Notes under the pieces: generated by a model
The model's input: only the letters and a program-made list of their open reading frames with translations
The model's database searches: none
Told to the model about the DNA's origin: nothing
Made by a program: the position numbers and the translations under genes
NCBI RefSeq assembly: GCF_009755605.1
Contig: NZ_WPNZ01000030.1
Coordinates: 1-64,000 of the forward strand
Length of the DNA: 64,000 bases
Direction of reading: 5' to 3'
DNA from: Streptomyces typhae
Lineage (GTDB): Bacteria; Actinomycetota; Actinomycetes; Streptomycetales; Streptomycetaceae
Shown: positions 6,951-15,366 of the stretch, piece by piece
Position numbering within the stretch: the first letter of the stretch is position 1
Layout of the letters: every line of letters begins with the position of its first letter

Positions 6951-9383
6951 CTAGCTTTCCGCCTGCGGCTGCTGTGGGCGCAGCAACGTCCGCAGCCGGG
7001 TCGTGCGCTCCTTGGCGGGCCGCTCCGCGACCGCCTGGGGCAGCGCCTGGGCGACACCCTGCACCACCGACAGATGACGCTCGGCCCGGCCGAACGCCGA
7101 GTAGATCCACGGCCGGGTCAGGGCCGCGGCCGCGTCGCCCGGCAGGACCACCACCGCCGCGGGCCAGCGACGGCCCATCGCCTGATGTGCGGTGGCGGCC
7201 CAGGCGTGCCGCACCGCCTGCTCCACCCGGTCCTTCGGTACGACGACGGAGGCGCCCTCGCAGTCCAGGCGCAGCCCTTGCGGGTCGGCGCCGACGACCC
7301 GGCCGAACGCCGTGCGACCCGGCACCGGGGCGTAGACGACGCGGTCGCCCGGGTCGAAGCCGCCGAACCGGCCGGGGCCCGGGTTGAGCCGTTCCTTCAG
7401 CGCCGTGTTCAGCGCCCGCGTGCCCGCCGCCCCGCCGTGGCCGGGCGTGATGACCTGCGTCTGCTCCGCCGGTACGCCGATGGCCCGCGGCACCGAGTCC
7501 GCGACCAGCTGCACCGTGCGGTGGATGGCGTCGGCCGCGTCCCGCACCGGGACGATCACGACCTCCTTACCGGGCGCCTCGACCTGGACCAGCTCGCCCA
7601 CGCCGATGCCGGAGACCAGCTCGCCGAGGGGGCCCGGGTCCGGGGTGCGCGAGACGACCTGCGGGCAGCAGCGGGCCGCCAGGAGGTCCGCGAACACCCT
7701 GCCGGGCCCCGCCGACCACAGCACGCCCGGGTCGCCGCTGAGCACCAGCCTGGCCCCGTCCGGCAGTGACTCGACGAGCGTCGCGGCCGTCTCCACGTCG
7801 AGCTGGGGGGCGTCCAGGACCACGAGGAGGTCGAGGGCGAACGCGCCGTCCGCGTCGCGCCCCGGCCCCTGGCGCCCGGAGAGCAGCCCGGCCACGGTGA
7901 CGGCCGCGTCGGAGGCCTCTCCGTCACCGGGCCGGTCGGAGTCACCAGCGCCGTCCGCGTCGCCGCCCAGGCGTTCCGCGAGCCTCCGCCGGCCGTCCGG
8001 GCCGTGTGCGGCCGCGCACACCCGCAGGCCCAGCGCGCGGGCCGCCGTCAGCAGGGCGGCGGGTTCGGCGCGGGCCTCCTCGCCGCCGGTGTGCAGCACG
8101 AGGCCGTGTCCGGCGACGGCGCGGATCAGCTCGGCCGCGGAGCCGGAGGCCCGGCTCGCCGCCGTCTCCCACTCGGCGGCGGAGGGGCCCTGAGCGTCTT
8201 CCTTCGGCAGGGAGTTCAGGACCCGGGCGAGGCCGTCGGCCAGGCTCTCCTCCGCGAGGGCGTACTGCTCTAGGCCGAGCAGGACCTGGACCGGCACCGC
8301 CACTTCCTCTTCCTCGGCACCCTCGGCGTTCTCACCGCTCGTGGCGCGGGGGGCCGGGACAGCTCCGGGGCCCGCGTCCAGCGCGTCCTGGAAGACGAGC
8401 ACCTCGCCGTCCGCGACGGCGCGCTCCAGCGCCGCCTCCGGATCCGGCACCCCGCGCTGCCCGAGGGCGGCGCCGAGCGCGGCCGACGTGAGCGCCGTGT
8501 GCCCGGCGAGCGCGGCCTGGTCCAGCAGCCACACCGTGAGAGCGGTGCCCCTGCGCTCGTCCCCCGGGCCGCAGTCCGGGCCGAGGAGCGCCCGCGCGAA
8601 ACCGTCGGCCTGCTCCAGGCGCGTCCCGGGCACGCGCAGCAGCTGCCAGGGGTCGGCGCGGAGCACGTCGCCCGCGCCCTCGCCGAGCACCGCCGCGGTG
8701 CGGGCCGCGAGCGCCGCGGGAGCCCCGCCCTCCGTCAGCACGGCCGACACGGCCTCGACGGTCTCCGCCGCGGGCTCGGCGACGGCGGCGGACGCCTCCG
8801 ACACCGGGCGGCGGGCCGGCTCGGGGGCCGGGGCGGGCCTGCGCGGCGCGGCCGCCTCGGGCTCGTGGAACGCCGAGGCGACGGGCTTCTCGCCGCTCTC
8901 CACGGCACGCACCGCCGCCAGCAGGTCGGCGGCCGTGCCCTGGAGCGCCGTACCGGCCGCGACCGGGCCCTTCTTGGCGGCCTTGCGCTCCTCGATGCGC
9001 TCCCGCAGCTCCCGCTGCGCGGCCAACTCGGCCTCAGCCTCGGACAGGGAAGCCGCAGCCTCCCCGTCCCCTTCGCCGCTCGCTTCGCCGCCCTCGCCTT
9101 CCTCGGCAGTTCCGGCGCCCCCACCGTCGGCGTCGGCACCGGCGACGGCATCCTCCGCGTCGGCCCCGGCCACCTCTGCCCCGTCCCCAGCCTCGGCCAC
9201 GCCGCCCTCGGAGTCCCCGGCCTCGGAGTCCTCGCCTCCGGGGTCCCCGCCCCCAGAGTCCTCGACCCCCCGCGGGCCCCCCGCACCCCCGGCTTCCGGT
9301 GCGGTCCCCTCTGCCTGGCCCGGGGCCCCGGCCTCCCGGGCCTCGGCTTCGGCGACCTCCGCGGCGGCGGACTCCGTACTCAC
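6951..9383 (-). CDS. RecD2-like helicase homologue with degenerate Walker motifs
   Basis: 810 residues. Residues 1-200 are acidic and disordered. A helix-hairpin-helix-like block (about 215-305, ADPWQLLRVPGTRLEQADGF) and a RecD2-type fold follow: LVLSGDPGVLWSAGPGRVFA (about 546-565), and a C-terminal AWAATAHQAMGRRWPAAVVV block equivalent to helicase motif VI. Where RecD2 has GGPGTGKTT this protein has GGEEARAEP (about 433-441), and the DEAS Walker B site reads LDAPQLD. ATP hydrolysis therefore looks lost, so a structural or DNA-binding role is more likely. Its ATG overlaps the TGA of the aldo/keto reductase gene (ATGA), so the two are probably co-translated. Confidence 0.82.
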   Translation of the reverse strand: MSTESAAAEVAEAEAREAGAPGQAEGTAPEAGGAGGPRGVEDSGGGDPGGEDSEAGDSEGGVAEAGDGAEVAGADAEDAVAGADADGGGAGTAEEGEGGEASGEGDGEAAASLSEAEAELAAQRELRERIEERKAAKKGPVAAGTALQGTAADLLAAVRAVESGEKPVASAFHEPEAAAPRRPAPAPEPARRPVSEASAAVAEPAAETVEAVSAVLTEGGAPAALAARTAAVLGEGAGDVLRADPWQLLRVPGTRLEQADGFARALLGPDCGPGDERRGTALTVWLLDQAALAGHTALTSAALGAALGQRGVPDPEAALERAVADGEVLVFQDALDAGPGAVPAPRATSGENAEGAEEEEVAVPVQVLLGLEQYALAEESLADGLARVLNSLPKEDAQGPSAAEWETAASRASGSAAELIRAVAGHGLVLHTGGEEARAEPAALLTAARALGLRVCAAAHGPDGRRRLAERLGGDADGAGDSDRPGDGEASDAAVTVAGLLSGRQGPGRDADGAFALDLLVVLDAPQLDVETAATLVESLPDGARLVLSGDPGVLWSAGPGRVFADLLAARCCPQVVSRTPDPGPLGELVSGIGVGELVQVEAPGKEVVIVPVRDAADAIHRTVQLVADSVPRAIGVPAEQTQVITPGHGGAAGTRALNTALKERLNPGPGRFGGFDPGDRVVYAPVPGRTAFGRVVGADPQGLRLDCEGASVVVPKDRVEQAVRHAWAATAHQAMGRRWPAAVVVLPGDAAAALTRPWIYSAFGRAERHLSVVQGVAQALPQAVAERPAKERTTRLRTLLRPQQPQAES

Positions 9384-10369
9384 AGCGTGCTCCAGTCCTG
9401 GTCTGGGTAGCGGTGCACGGGCGCCGACACGTCGTCGAGGGCCCGGCAGATCTCGTCAGGAAGACTAAGGGTCTCCACTGACAACGCGGCCGTGAGCTGC
9501 TGCGCGTTGCGCGCGCCGACGATCGGGGCGGCCACTCCGGGGCGGTCGCGCACCCAGGCGAGCGCCACTTGCAGAGGCGTGACGGCGAGGCCGTCCGCCG
9601 CTATCGCGACGGCGTCCACGACCCGGCTCGCGGCGTCGTCGAGATACGGCTCGACGAACGGCGCGAACTGCTCGGACGCGCCGCGCGAGTCGGCGGGTGT
9701 CGCGTTGCGGTACTTGCCGGTCAGGACACCGCGGCCGAGCGGGGACGACGGCAGCAGGCCGACGCCGAGGTCGAGGGCCGCGGGCAGCACCTCGCGTTCG
9801 ACGCCGCGCTGGAGCAAGGAGTACTCCATCTGCGTGCTGGCGAGGCGGGTGCGGGTGCCTGGCGCCGCGAGCTGCCAGGTCGCGGCCTTGGCGAGCTGCC
9901 AGCCGCTGAAGTTCGAGATGCCCGCGTAGCGCGCGCGGCCGCTGCTGACGGCGATGTCCAGGGCCTGGAGGGTCTCCTCCAGGGGCGTGTCGGGATCGAA
10001 GGCGTGGACCTGCCACAGGTCGACGTGGTCGGTGCCGAGGCGGGCCAGGGAGGCGTCGAGGGCGGACAGCAGATGGCCGCGCGAGCCGTCGAAGCGGCGG
10101 AAGGGGTCGGGCACACTGCCCGCCTTCGTCGCGATGACCAGATCGCGCCGCGGCACGAGGCGCTCGACGAGCCGCCCGAGGAGGTACTCGGCCTCCCCGT
10201 CGCCGTACACGTCGGCCGTGTCCACGAGGGTGCCGCCCGCCTGCCAGAAGACCTTCAGCAGGTCGGCGGCGTCGTTCTCACCGAGCTCGTCGGAATGTCC
10301 CCACGTGAGAGTGCCGAGCCCGATCCGGGACACGCGCAGACCTGTTCGGCCGAGATGCCTCTGCTCCAT
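9380..10369 (-). CDS. aldo/keto reductase
   Basis: 329 residues from ATG 10369 (MEQRHLGRTGLRVSRIGLGT). A GTG at 10390 would add seven residues, and neither has a clear Shine-Dalgarno site. It is an NADPH-dependent TIM-barrel oxidoreductase. The catalytic tetrad is visible: DTADVYG (Asp, Tyr), VIATKAG (Lys) and DLWQVHAFD (His). A cofactor-binding segment is present (LPSSPLGRGVLTG, PIVGARNAQQL). The natural substrate is unknown. It overlaps the following pseudo-RecD2 gene by four bases and is divergent from the LLM gene at 10537. Confidence 0.9.
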   Translation of the reverse strand: MEQRHLGRTGLRVSRIGLGTLTWGHSDELGENDAADLLKVFWQAGGTLVDTADVYGDGEAEYLLGRLVERLVPRRDLVIATKAGSVPDPFRRFDGSRGHLLSALDASLARLGTDHVDLWQVHAFDPDTPLEETLQALDIAVSSGRARYAGISNFSGWQLAKAATWQLAAPGTRTRLASTQMEYSLLQRGVEREVLPAALDLGVGLLPSSPLGRGVLTGKYRNATPADSRGASEQFAPFVEPYLDDAASRVVDAVAIAADGLAVTPLQVALAWVRDRPGVAAPIVGARNAQQLTAALSVETLSLPDEICRALDDVSAPVHRYPDQDWSTL

Positions 10370-10536
10370 GGCCGCGAGATTATCGGCCACAGATCCACAC
10401 CGGGCGGGCGTGTGGACAAACCATCGACTGTGGACAACTCGGCCACCCGTACGGGCAAGCGCCCCTGACGGAAGCCCCGCCCGCGCGCTACAGTCCCCGG
10501 AACCAGAACGTTACTCACGGGTAAGGGGATTCGGCC

Positions 10537-11598
10537 ATGCAGCTCGGGATCAACCTCGGCTACTGGGGCGCGGGGATGGACGCGGACAACCTCGCCGTCG
10601 CCAGAGAGGCCGACAAGCTGGGCTACGCGGTGTGCTGGGCGGCCGAGGCCTACGGTTCGGACGCGGCCACCGTGCTGTCCTGGGTGGCGGCGCAGACCGA
10701 GCACATCGACGTGGGCTCGGCGATCTTCCAGATCCCCGCCCGCCAGCCCGCGATGACCGCGATGACGGCGGCGACCCTCGACTCGCTGTCCGGCGGGCGC
10801 TTCCGTCTCGGACTCGGCGTCTCGGGACCGCAGGTCTCCGAGGGCTGGTACGGGGTCAGGTTCGACAAGCCGCTGGCCCGCACGCGCGAGTACGTCGACA
10901 TCGTGCGCAAGGCCATGGCCCGGGAGCGGCTGAGCCACGACGGCGAGCACTGGACGCTGCCGCTGCCGGACGGTCCCGGCAAGCCGCTCAAGCTGACCGT
11001 CCACCCGCAGCGCGAGCACATCCCGCTGTACATCGCGGCGATCGGCCCGAAGAACCTGGAGCAGACCGGCGAGATCGCCGACGGCGCGCTTCTCGTCTTC
11101 CCGGCCGCCGAGCACCTGGAGGAGACCGCACTGAGGCCGCTGCGCGCGGGCCGGGAGAAGGCGGGCAGAACGATGGAGGGCTTCGACGTGGTGCCGACGC
11201 TGCCGCTGGCGCTCGGCAAGGACGGCGCCGACGACATCCGGGCGCTCGCCGACGTGTTCCGCCCGTACACGGCCCTGTACGTCGGCGGCATGGGCAGCAG
11301 GAAGCAGAACTTCTACAACAAGCTCGCGCAGCGGATGGGGTACGAGAAGGAAGCCGCCGAGGTCCAGGACAAGTATCTGGCCGGTGACAAGGACGGCGCG
11401 GCCGCGGCACTGCCGCAGTCCCTGATCGACTCCACCACGCTGCTCGGCTCCGTGGACCGCATCGCCGACCGGATGCGTGCCTACGCGGAGGTCGGTGTCA
11501 CCACGCTCACCCTGGCGCCCGCGGGCTTCACGCTGGACGAGCGGCTTGCGGCGCTGCGCGCGGGAACCGAGGCCCTGGAGCGAGCTGGAATCGCATAG
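10537..11598 (+). CDS. LLM-class F420-dependent oxidoreductase
   Basis: 353 residues from ATG with AAGGGG nine bases upstream. It is a luciferase-like (beta/alpha)8 protein: MQLGINLGYWGAG at the start, LDSLSGGRFRLGLGVSGPQV in the core, and PLYIAAIGPKNLEQTGEIAD as cofactor-binding region. This subgroup in actinobacteria generally uses coenzyme F420 rather than FMN. The last codons form the first unit of an 18-bp tandem repeat that continues beyond the stop. The substrate is unknown. Confidence 0.88.
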   Translation: MQLGINLGYWGAGMDADNLAVAREADKLGYAVCWAAEAYGSDAATVLSWVAAQTEHIDVGSAIFQIPARQPAMTAMTAATLDSLSGGRFRLGLGVSGPQVSEGWYGVRFDKPLARTREYVDIVRKAMARERLSHDGEHWTLPLPDGPGKPLKLTVHPQREHIPLYIAAIGPKNLEQTGEIADGALLVFPAAEHLEETALRPLRAGREKAGRTMEGFDVVPTLPLALGKDGADDIRALADVFRPYTALYVGGMGSRKQNFYNKLAQRMGYEKEAAEVQDKYLAGDKDGAAAALPQSLIDSTTLLGSVDRIADRMRAYAEVGVTTLTLAPAGFTLDERLAALRAGTEALERAGIA

Positions 11599-11687
11599 CG
11601 AGCCGGAATCGCGTACCGAGCTGGGATCGCGTACCGAGCCGGAATCCCGTAGCGAGCTCGAATCGCGTAGCGAGCTGGACTCGCATG
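11580..11687. repeat. six 18-bp tandem repeats across the LLM stop codon
   Basis: Six contiguous 18-base units of the form GCGAGCTGGAATCGCRTA run from 11580 to 11687, each with 0-4 changes. The first unit encodes the last residues and stop of the LLM gene; the other five are untranslated. In one forward frame they read as Ser-Glu-Leu-Glu-Ser-Arg hexapeptides, but no start site precedes that frame. Confidence 0.95.
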
Positions 11688-11988
11688 GCGGAGTGTTCGC
11701 GGCCGTGGTGGGGGCTCGGGGGGTCTTCCCCGCCACGGCCGTCATCGAGCACAACGCCGTGGCGAGCCCTCCGGTTACGGCTCCGGGGCCCCTCCGTCCG
11801 GGCCGGAGCGCCGGGCCCCGTTCGGCCGTCCGAGCCTTTCTGCCGCCCGCTGGTTCCTTCGTTCGGTGGAGCTGACGCGTACACGTGTTGCCTCCTGCCG
11901 CACTGCGCATTTGACTCGTTCTTTGCGGAAGTCCGCGCACGCTTCTCGCGAGGTCCGCGCGGTCAGTGACGGCATGGAGGTGCCTGCG
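11599..11988. other. 390-bp gap: repeats, hairpin and ferritin-like gene leader
   Basis: It holds the rest of the 18-bp repeat array, then a long GC hairpin (11700-11750, CGGCCGTGG pairing with CCACGGCCG) suitable as terminator for the LLM gene. After that come about 120 bases of ordinary sequence that read through in the frame of the next gene but lack family similarity, so I treat them as leader. No other gene is seen. Confidence 0.7.
11700..11750 (+). terminator. hairpin downstream of the LLM gene
   Basis: CGGCCGTGG..GGGG pairs with CCCC..CCACGGCCG across a G-rich loop, downstream of the repeat array. No T tract, which is usual for Streptomyces. Confidence 0.65.
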
Positions 11989-12777
11989 ATGCTTTCGGCC
12001 AGGAGTCTCTTCCAGGAGATCCTCGACAACGACGAGTCGTTCCGGCTGTTCTGCTCCATCGCGGCCAGCGGTGAGGCCCAGGGCGGCTGGGAGAACGGGC
12101 GCATCGCCGCGCTCGTTCCGGACAGCCGGCGCCTGCTGGCGCCCAAGATCGCCCGGCACGGTGCCGACGAGGACAAGCACGGGCGGATCTTCCACGCGCT
12201 CTTGAGGAAGCGCGGCCTGGAACCGGTCGAAGTGCCGCACGAGACCGACTACACGATGCTCCTGGAGAGGCACGGTATCGGTCTCGCCCACGAGAAGCTC
12301 CGCGCCGACGAGCCGCTCACCGAGCAGGACATCATCACGTACCTCGCGCACAGCCGCGTCACCGAACAGCGCGCCGCCGACCAGATGGACATGCTCCGCA
12401 AGTACTTCGGGCACCACCCGGAGGTCGGCAGGGCCGTCAAGATGATCTCGAACGACGAGGACAACCACCTGGCGTACTGCCACGAGGAGCTGCTGCGCTT
12501 CGCGTACGCAGGACACGGTCGCGCCATCCAGCGGACGCTGCGCGAGTGCGCGCTCGTCGAGATCGGCGTCTACCGCGACGTCAGCCTCGCCGTCATGGAG
12601 CACATGGGCCGCATCCTGCGCTGGTCCCCGACCAAGGCGAGGACGCTCGCGGCGGGCATCCACGGCCTGCACGGGTTCGAGCGGGTGGGCGGCTGGCGGC
12701 GGATGGTGTCCCTGAAGATGCCGCAGCGGCGCGACGCCCTCGGCGGCCCGGCCACCTCGGCACCCGAGTTCGCCTGA
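11989..12777 (+). CDS. ferritin-like domain protein
   Basis: 262 residues from ATG 11989, chosen because GGAGG lies eight bases upstream; the open frame extends further but looks non-coding. It is a helical bundle with di-iron-type ligands: KIARHGADEDKHGRIFH (Glu-x-x-His) and ISNDEDNHLAYCHEELLR (Glu-x-x-His). A long helix carries SRVTEQRAADQMDML. The family resembles rubrerythrin/ferritin-like oxygenases and stores or oxidises with iron; the role here is unknown. It ends convergent with the CorA gene, 34 bases apart, across a duplicated 20-base element. Confidence 0.8.
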   Translation: MLSARSLFQEILDNDESFRLFCSIAASGEAQGGWENGRIAALVPDSRRLLAPKIARHGADEDKHGRIFHALLRKRGLEPVEVPHETDYTMLLERHGIGLAHEKLRADEPLTEQDIITYLAHSRVTEQRAADQMDMLRKYFGHHPEVGRAVKMISNDEDNHLAYCHEELLRFAYAGHGRAIQRTLRECALVEIGVYRDVSLAVMEHMGRILRWSPTKARTLAAGIHGLHGFERVGGWRRMVSLKMPQRRDALGGPATSAPEFA

Positions 12778-12814
12778 GGAGCCCCAGGGCCTACCTGAGG
12801 AGCCCCAGAGCCTA
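12774..12814. repeat. 20-base duplication joining two convergent stop codons
   Basis: CTGAGGAGCCCCAGGGCCTA (12774-12793) recurs at 12795-12814 with one change, a period of 21. The first copy contains the stop of the ferritin-like gene and the second ends on the stop of corA. Confidence 0.85.
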
Positions 12815-13819
12815 CATCCAGCCCCGGCGCTTGAACGTGCGGTACAGGGCGACCTCCAGGACGGCCATGAGCAGGATCACCGCCGGATAGGCCCACCCCC
12901 AGGACAGCTCCGGCATGTGCTCGAAGTTCATGCCGTACACGCCCGCGATCATCGTGGGCACCGCGGCCATGGCGGCCCATGCGGAGATCTTCCGCATGTC
13001 GTCGTTCTGGCGCACGCTCATCTGCGCCAGATGCGCCGAGAGGATGTCGGAGACCAGGCGGTCGAGGCCCTCCACGGACTCGTTCACGCGCGTCAGGTGG
13101 TCACTGACGTCCCGCAGATACGGCTGCGCCGACTCGTCCACGAAGGGCACGGCGCGGCCGTAGGGGTTCACGCCCGCGAGGCGCGCGATCGGCATCGCGA
13201 GCGGTCCCGTGGCCCGCCGGAACTCCAGGATCTGGCGCTTGAACTGGTAGATCCGCGCCGCCGAGCTCCGCGAGCCGCCGACGTCCGGTGAGAACACCTC
13301 CGCCTCCAGGACCTCCAGGTCCGTCTGGAGCTCGGCGGCGACCTCCAGATAGTGGTCGACGACGGCGTCGGCGATGGAGTACAGGACGGCCGTCGAGCCG
13401 TGTTCGAGCACGTCGGGCTCCGCCTCCAGGCGGTGGCGCACGGAGCTGAGCGGCGCGCCCTGGCCGTGCCGGACCGTCACCACGAAGGAGTCGCCCATGA
13501 AGATCATGAGCTCCCCGGACGACACGGTGTCGTTGTCCTGGTCGTACACCACCGGCTTGAGGACCACGAAGACGGAGTCGTCGTACACCTCCAGCTTCGG
13601 CCGCTGGTGGGCCTTCAGGGCGTCCTCCACCGCCAGGGGGTGCAGCGAGAACTCCTTGGCGACCAGGTCGAACTCGTCCGCCGTCGGCTCGTGCAGGCCG
13701 ATCCAGACGAACGCGTCCCCGGTGGCCCGCGCCTCGTCCAGGGCGTCGGAGAAGTCCTTCGGCCCTTCCGTGCGGTGGCCGTGGCGGTAGCTCGCGCAGT
13801 CCACGATCATGTTCTGCAT
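12812..13819 (-). CDS. corA: CorA family magnesium/cobalt transporter
   Basis: 335 residues from ATG 13819; an upstream in-frame GTG at 13846 lies inside a repeat. A large soluble N-terminal domain and a long stalk helix are followed by two C-terminal membrane helices. The signature GMN motif (VYGMNFEHMPE) closes the first helix, and a basic end (FKRRGWM) faces the cytosol. It forms a pentameric channel for Mg2+ (also Co2+ or Ni2+). Upstream is a 20-bp tandem repeat that occupies the promoter region. Confidence 0.9.
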   Translation of the reverse strand: MQNMIVDCASYRHGHRTEGPKDFSDALDEARATGDAFVWIGLHEPTADEFDLVAKEFSLHPLAVEDALKAHQRPKLEVYDDSVFVVLKPVVYDQDNDTVSSGELMIFMGDSFVVTVRHGQGAPLSSVRHRLEAEPDVLEHGSTAVLYSIADAVVDHYLEVAAELQTDLEVLEAEVFSPDVGGSRSSAARIYQFKRQILEFRRATGPLAMPIARLAGVNPYGRAVPFVDESAQPYLRDVSDHLTRVNESVEGLDRLVSDILSAHLAQMSVRQNDDMRKISAWAAMAAVPTMIAGVYGMNFEHMPELSWGWAYPAVILLMAVLEVALYRTFKRRGWM

Positions 13820-13834
13820 TGTTCCCAGCCTCAG

Positions 13835-13890
13835 CTTCTTACGCACCCTCGCGTCTTCTTACGCACCCTCGCGTCTTCTCGCGCACCCTC
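13835..13890. repeat. 20-bp tandem repeat upstream of corA
   Basis: Two exact copies of CTTCTTACGCACCCTCGCGT (13835-13854 and 13855-13874) and a partial third copy to 13890. It lies in the corA leader or promoter region, unlike most repeats here, which follow stops. Confidence 0.9.
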
Positions 13891-14021
13891 TCAGCGTTCG
13901 CCCGCCCGGCAGGCCCCGCTCGGCTGGCGTCCTCGTGGCCGGCGCCTTCGTGGTCGGCGTCCTCTTGGCGTGCTGCCTACGGCTGCCCGGCCCCGCGGGC
14001 CCACCGCTTAGGCTGGCCCGC

Positions 14022-14708
14022 ATGCCCACGCTGATCCTTGTGCGCCACGGACGCTCGACGGCCAACACCGCGGGCCTGCTCGCCGGCTGGACGCCCGGCG
14101 TCGGCCTCGACGAGCGGGGTTCCGGGCAGGCCGCGGCGCTGCCCGGACGACTGGCCGCGCTGCCGCTTGCCGAGGTCGTCACCAGCCCGCTCCAGCGGTG
14201 CCAGGAGACCCTGGCGCCGCTGCTCGCCGCCCGCCCCGGACTCGACGTCCACACCGACGACCGCATCGGCGAGTGCCACTACGGCGACTGGTCGGGCCGC
14301 AAGCTCGCCGAGCTCGCGGACGAGCCCCTGATGGAGGTCGTACAGCAGCATCCGTCCGCCGCGGCCTTCCCCGGCGGCGAGTCCATGCGCGCCATGCAGA
14401 CACGCGCAGCGGAGGCCGTACGCGAGTGGAACGCGCGCGTGGAGCGCGATCACGGCGCCGACGCCGTCTATCTGATGTGCTCCCACGGCGACATCATCAA
14501 GTCCCTGGTGGCCGACGCCATCGGGCTGCACCTGGATCTGTTCCAGCGCATCTCCGTGGAGCCCTGTTCGGTCACGGCGATCCGCTACACGCGCCTGCGC
14601 CCGTTCCTCGTCCGTCTCGGGGACACCGGGGACTTCGGTTCGCTGGCCCCGCGCGACGCGCCCGCGAGCACGGATGCTCAGGTCGGGGGCGATGCGGGCG
14701 CACCGTGA
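14022..14708 (+). CDS. histidine phosphatase, MSMEG_4193 (phosphomutase-like) family
   Basis: 228 residues from ATG 14022. The catalytic RHG motif is at the N-terminus (LILVRHGRST, His9), with SPLQRCQETLAPLL (phosphate pocket Arg) and MCSHGDIIK for the second histidine. This is the histidine phosphatase superfamily, assigned in actinobacteria to the MSMEG_4193 putative phosphomutase family. It begins a run with DUF3090 and the SCO1664-family kinase-like gene, then mshC. A phosphatase beside a kinase-like protein suggests a reversible phosphorylation step; the substrate is unknown. Confidence 0.9.
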   Translation: MPTLILVRHGRSTANTAGLLAGWTPGVGLDERGSGQAAALPGRLAALPLAEVVTSPLQRCQETLAPLLAARPGLDVHTDDRIGECHYGDWSGRKLAELADEPLMEVVQQHPSAAAFPGGESMRAMQTRAAEAVREWNARVERDHGADAVYLMCSHGDIIKSLVADAIGLHLDLFQRISVEPCSVTAIRYTRLRPFLVRLGDTGDFGSLAPRDAPASTDAQVGGDAGAP

Positions 14709-14775
14709 TCGTCGCCCGCAGTAGGGTGCAGTGGTCACGCCAAGTACATGCAGTCGATTCCAATGGAGACAGGAC

Positions 14776-15366
14776 GTGTCCCGTCAGGTGTTCCTCTACG
14801 ACCCGCCGGAACGCTTCGTCGCCGGAACCGTCGGACTCCCCGGTCGGCGTACCTTCTTCCTCCAGGCGTCCGCGGGGGTCCGCGTGACCAGCGTCGCCCT
14901 GGAGAAGACCCAGGTGGCCGCGCTCGCCGAACGCATGGAGGAACTGCTCGACGAGGTCGTCCGGCGCAGCGGGGGCAGCGCCGCCGTGCCCGCGGTGGCG
15001 CCCGCCGAGGTCGCCGACAGCGCTCCGCTCGACGCGCCCGTCGAGGAGGAGTTCCGGGTCGGCACGATGGCGCTCGCCTGGGACGGCGACGAAGAGCGCA
15101 TGATCGTCGAGGCGCAGGCCCTGGTCGAGCTGGACGCGGACTCCGAGGAGGACCTCGCCGAGGCCGAGGAGAAGCTCCTGCAGGACGAGGAGAACGGCCC
15201 CCCGATGCTCCGCGTACGGCTGACCGGGGCCCAGGCCAGGGCCTTCGCCAAGCGCGCACTCGACGTCGTGAACGCGGGCCGGCCGCCGTGCCCGCTGTGC
15301 AGCCTCCCGCTCGACCCGGAAGGACACGTATGCCCGCGCCAGAACGGATACCGGCGGGGAGCGTGA
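14776..15366 (+). CDS. DUF3090 family protein
   Basis: 196 residues from GTG 14776, with GGAGACAGG just upstream. Start MSRQVFLYDPPERFVAGTVG, then an acidic middle (ELDADSEEDLAEAEEKLL) and a C-terminal metal-binding-like cluster PPCPLCSLPLDPEGHVCPRQ. It matches the DUF3090/TIGR03847 conserved actinobacterial family. It overlaps the next gene by 37 bases, so translation is coupled. The Cys-rich end suggests a small zinc ribbon. Function is not established. Confidence 0.9.
   Translation: MSRQVFLYDPPERFVAGTVGLPGRRTFFLQASAGVRVTSVALEKTQVAALAERMEELLDEVVRRSGGSAAVPAVAPAEVADSAPLDAPVEEEFRVGTMALAWDGDEERMIVEAQALVELDADSEEDLAEAEEKLLQDEENGPPMLRVRLTGAQARAFAKRALDVVNAGRPPCPLCSLPLDPEGHVCPRQNGYRRGA

Noticed and set aside
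11477..11875. Forward open frame carrying hexapeptide repeats after the LLM gene
   Set aside because: It overlaps the LLM 3' end out of frame, lacks a ribosome site and ends in a terminator hairpin.
13809..14021. Upstream extension of the histidine phosphatase frame
   Set aside because: The extension is encoded by the 20-bp tandem repeat and lacks similarity; RHG follows directly after ATG 14022, as usual in the family.
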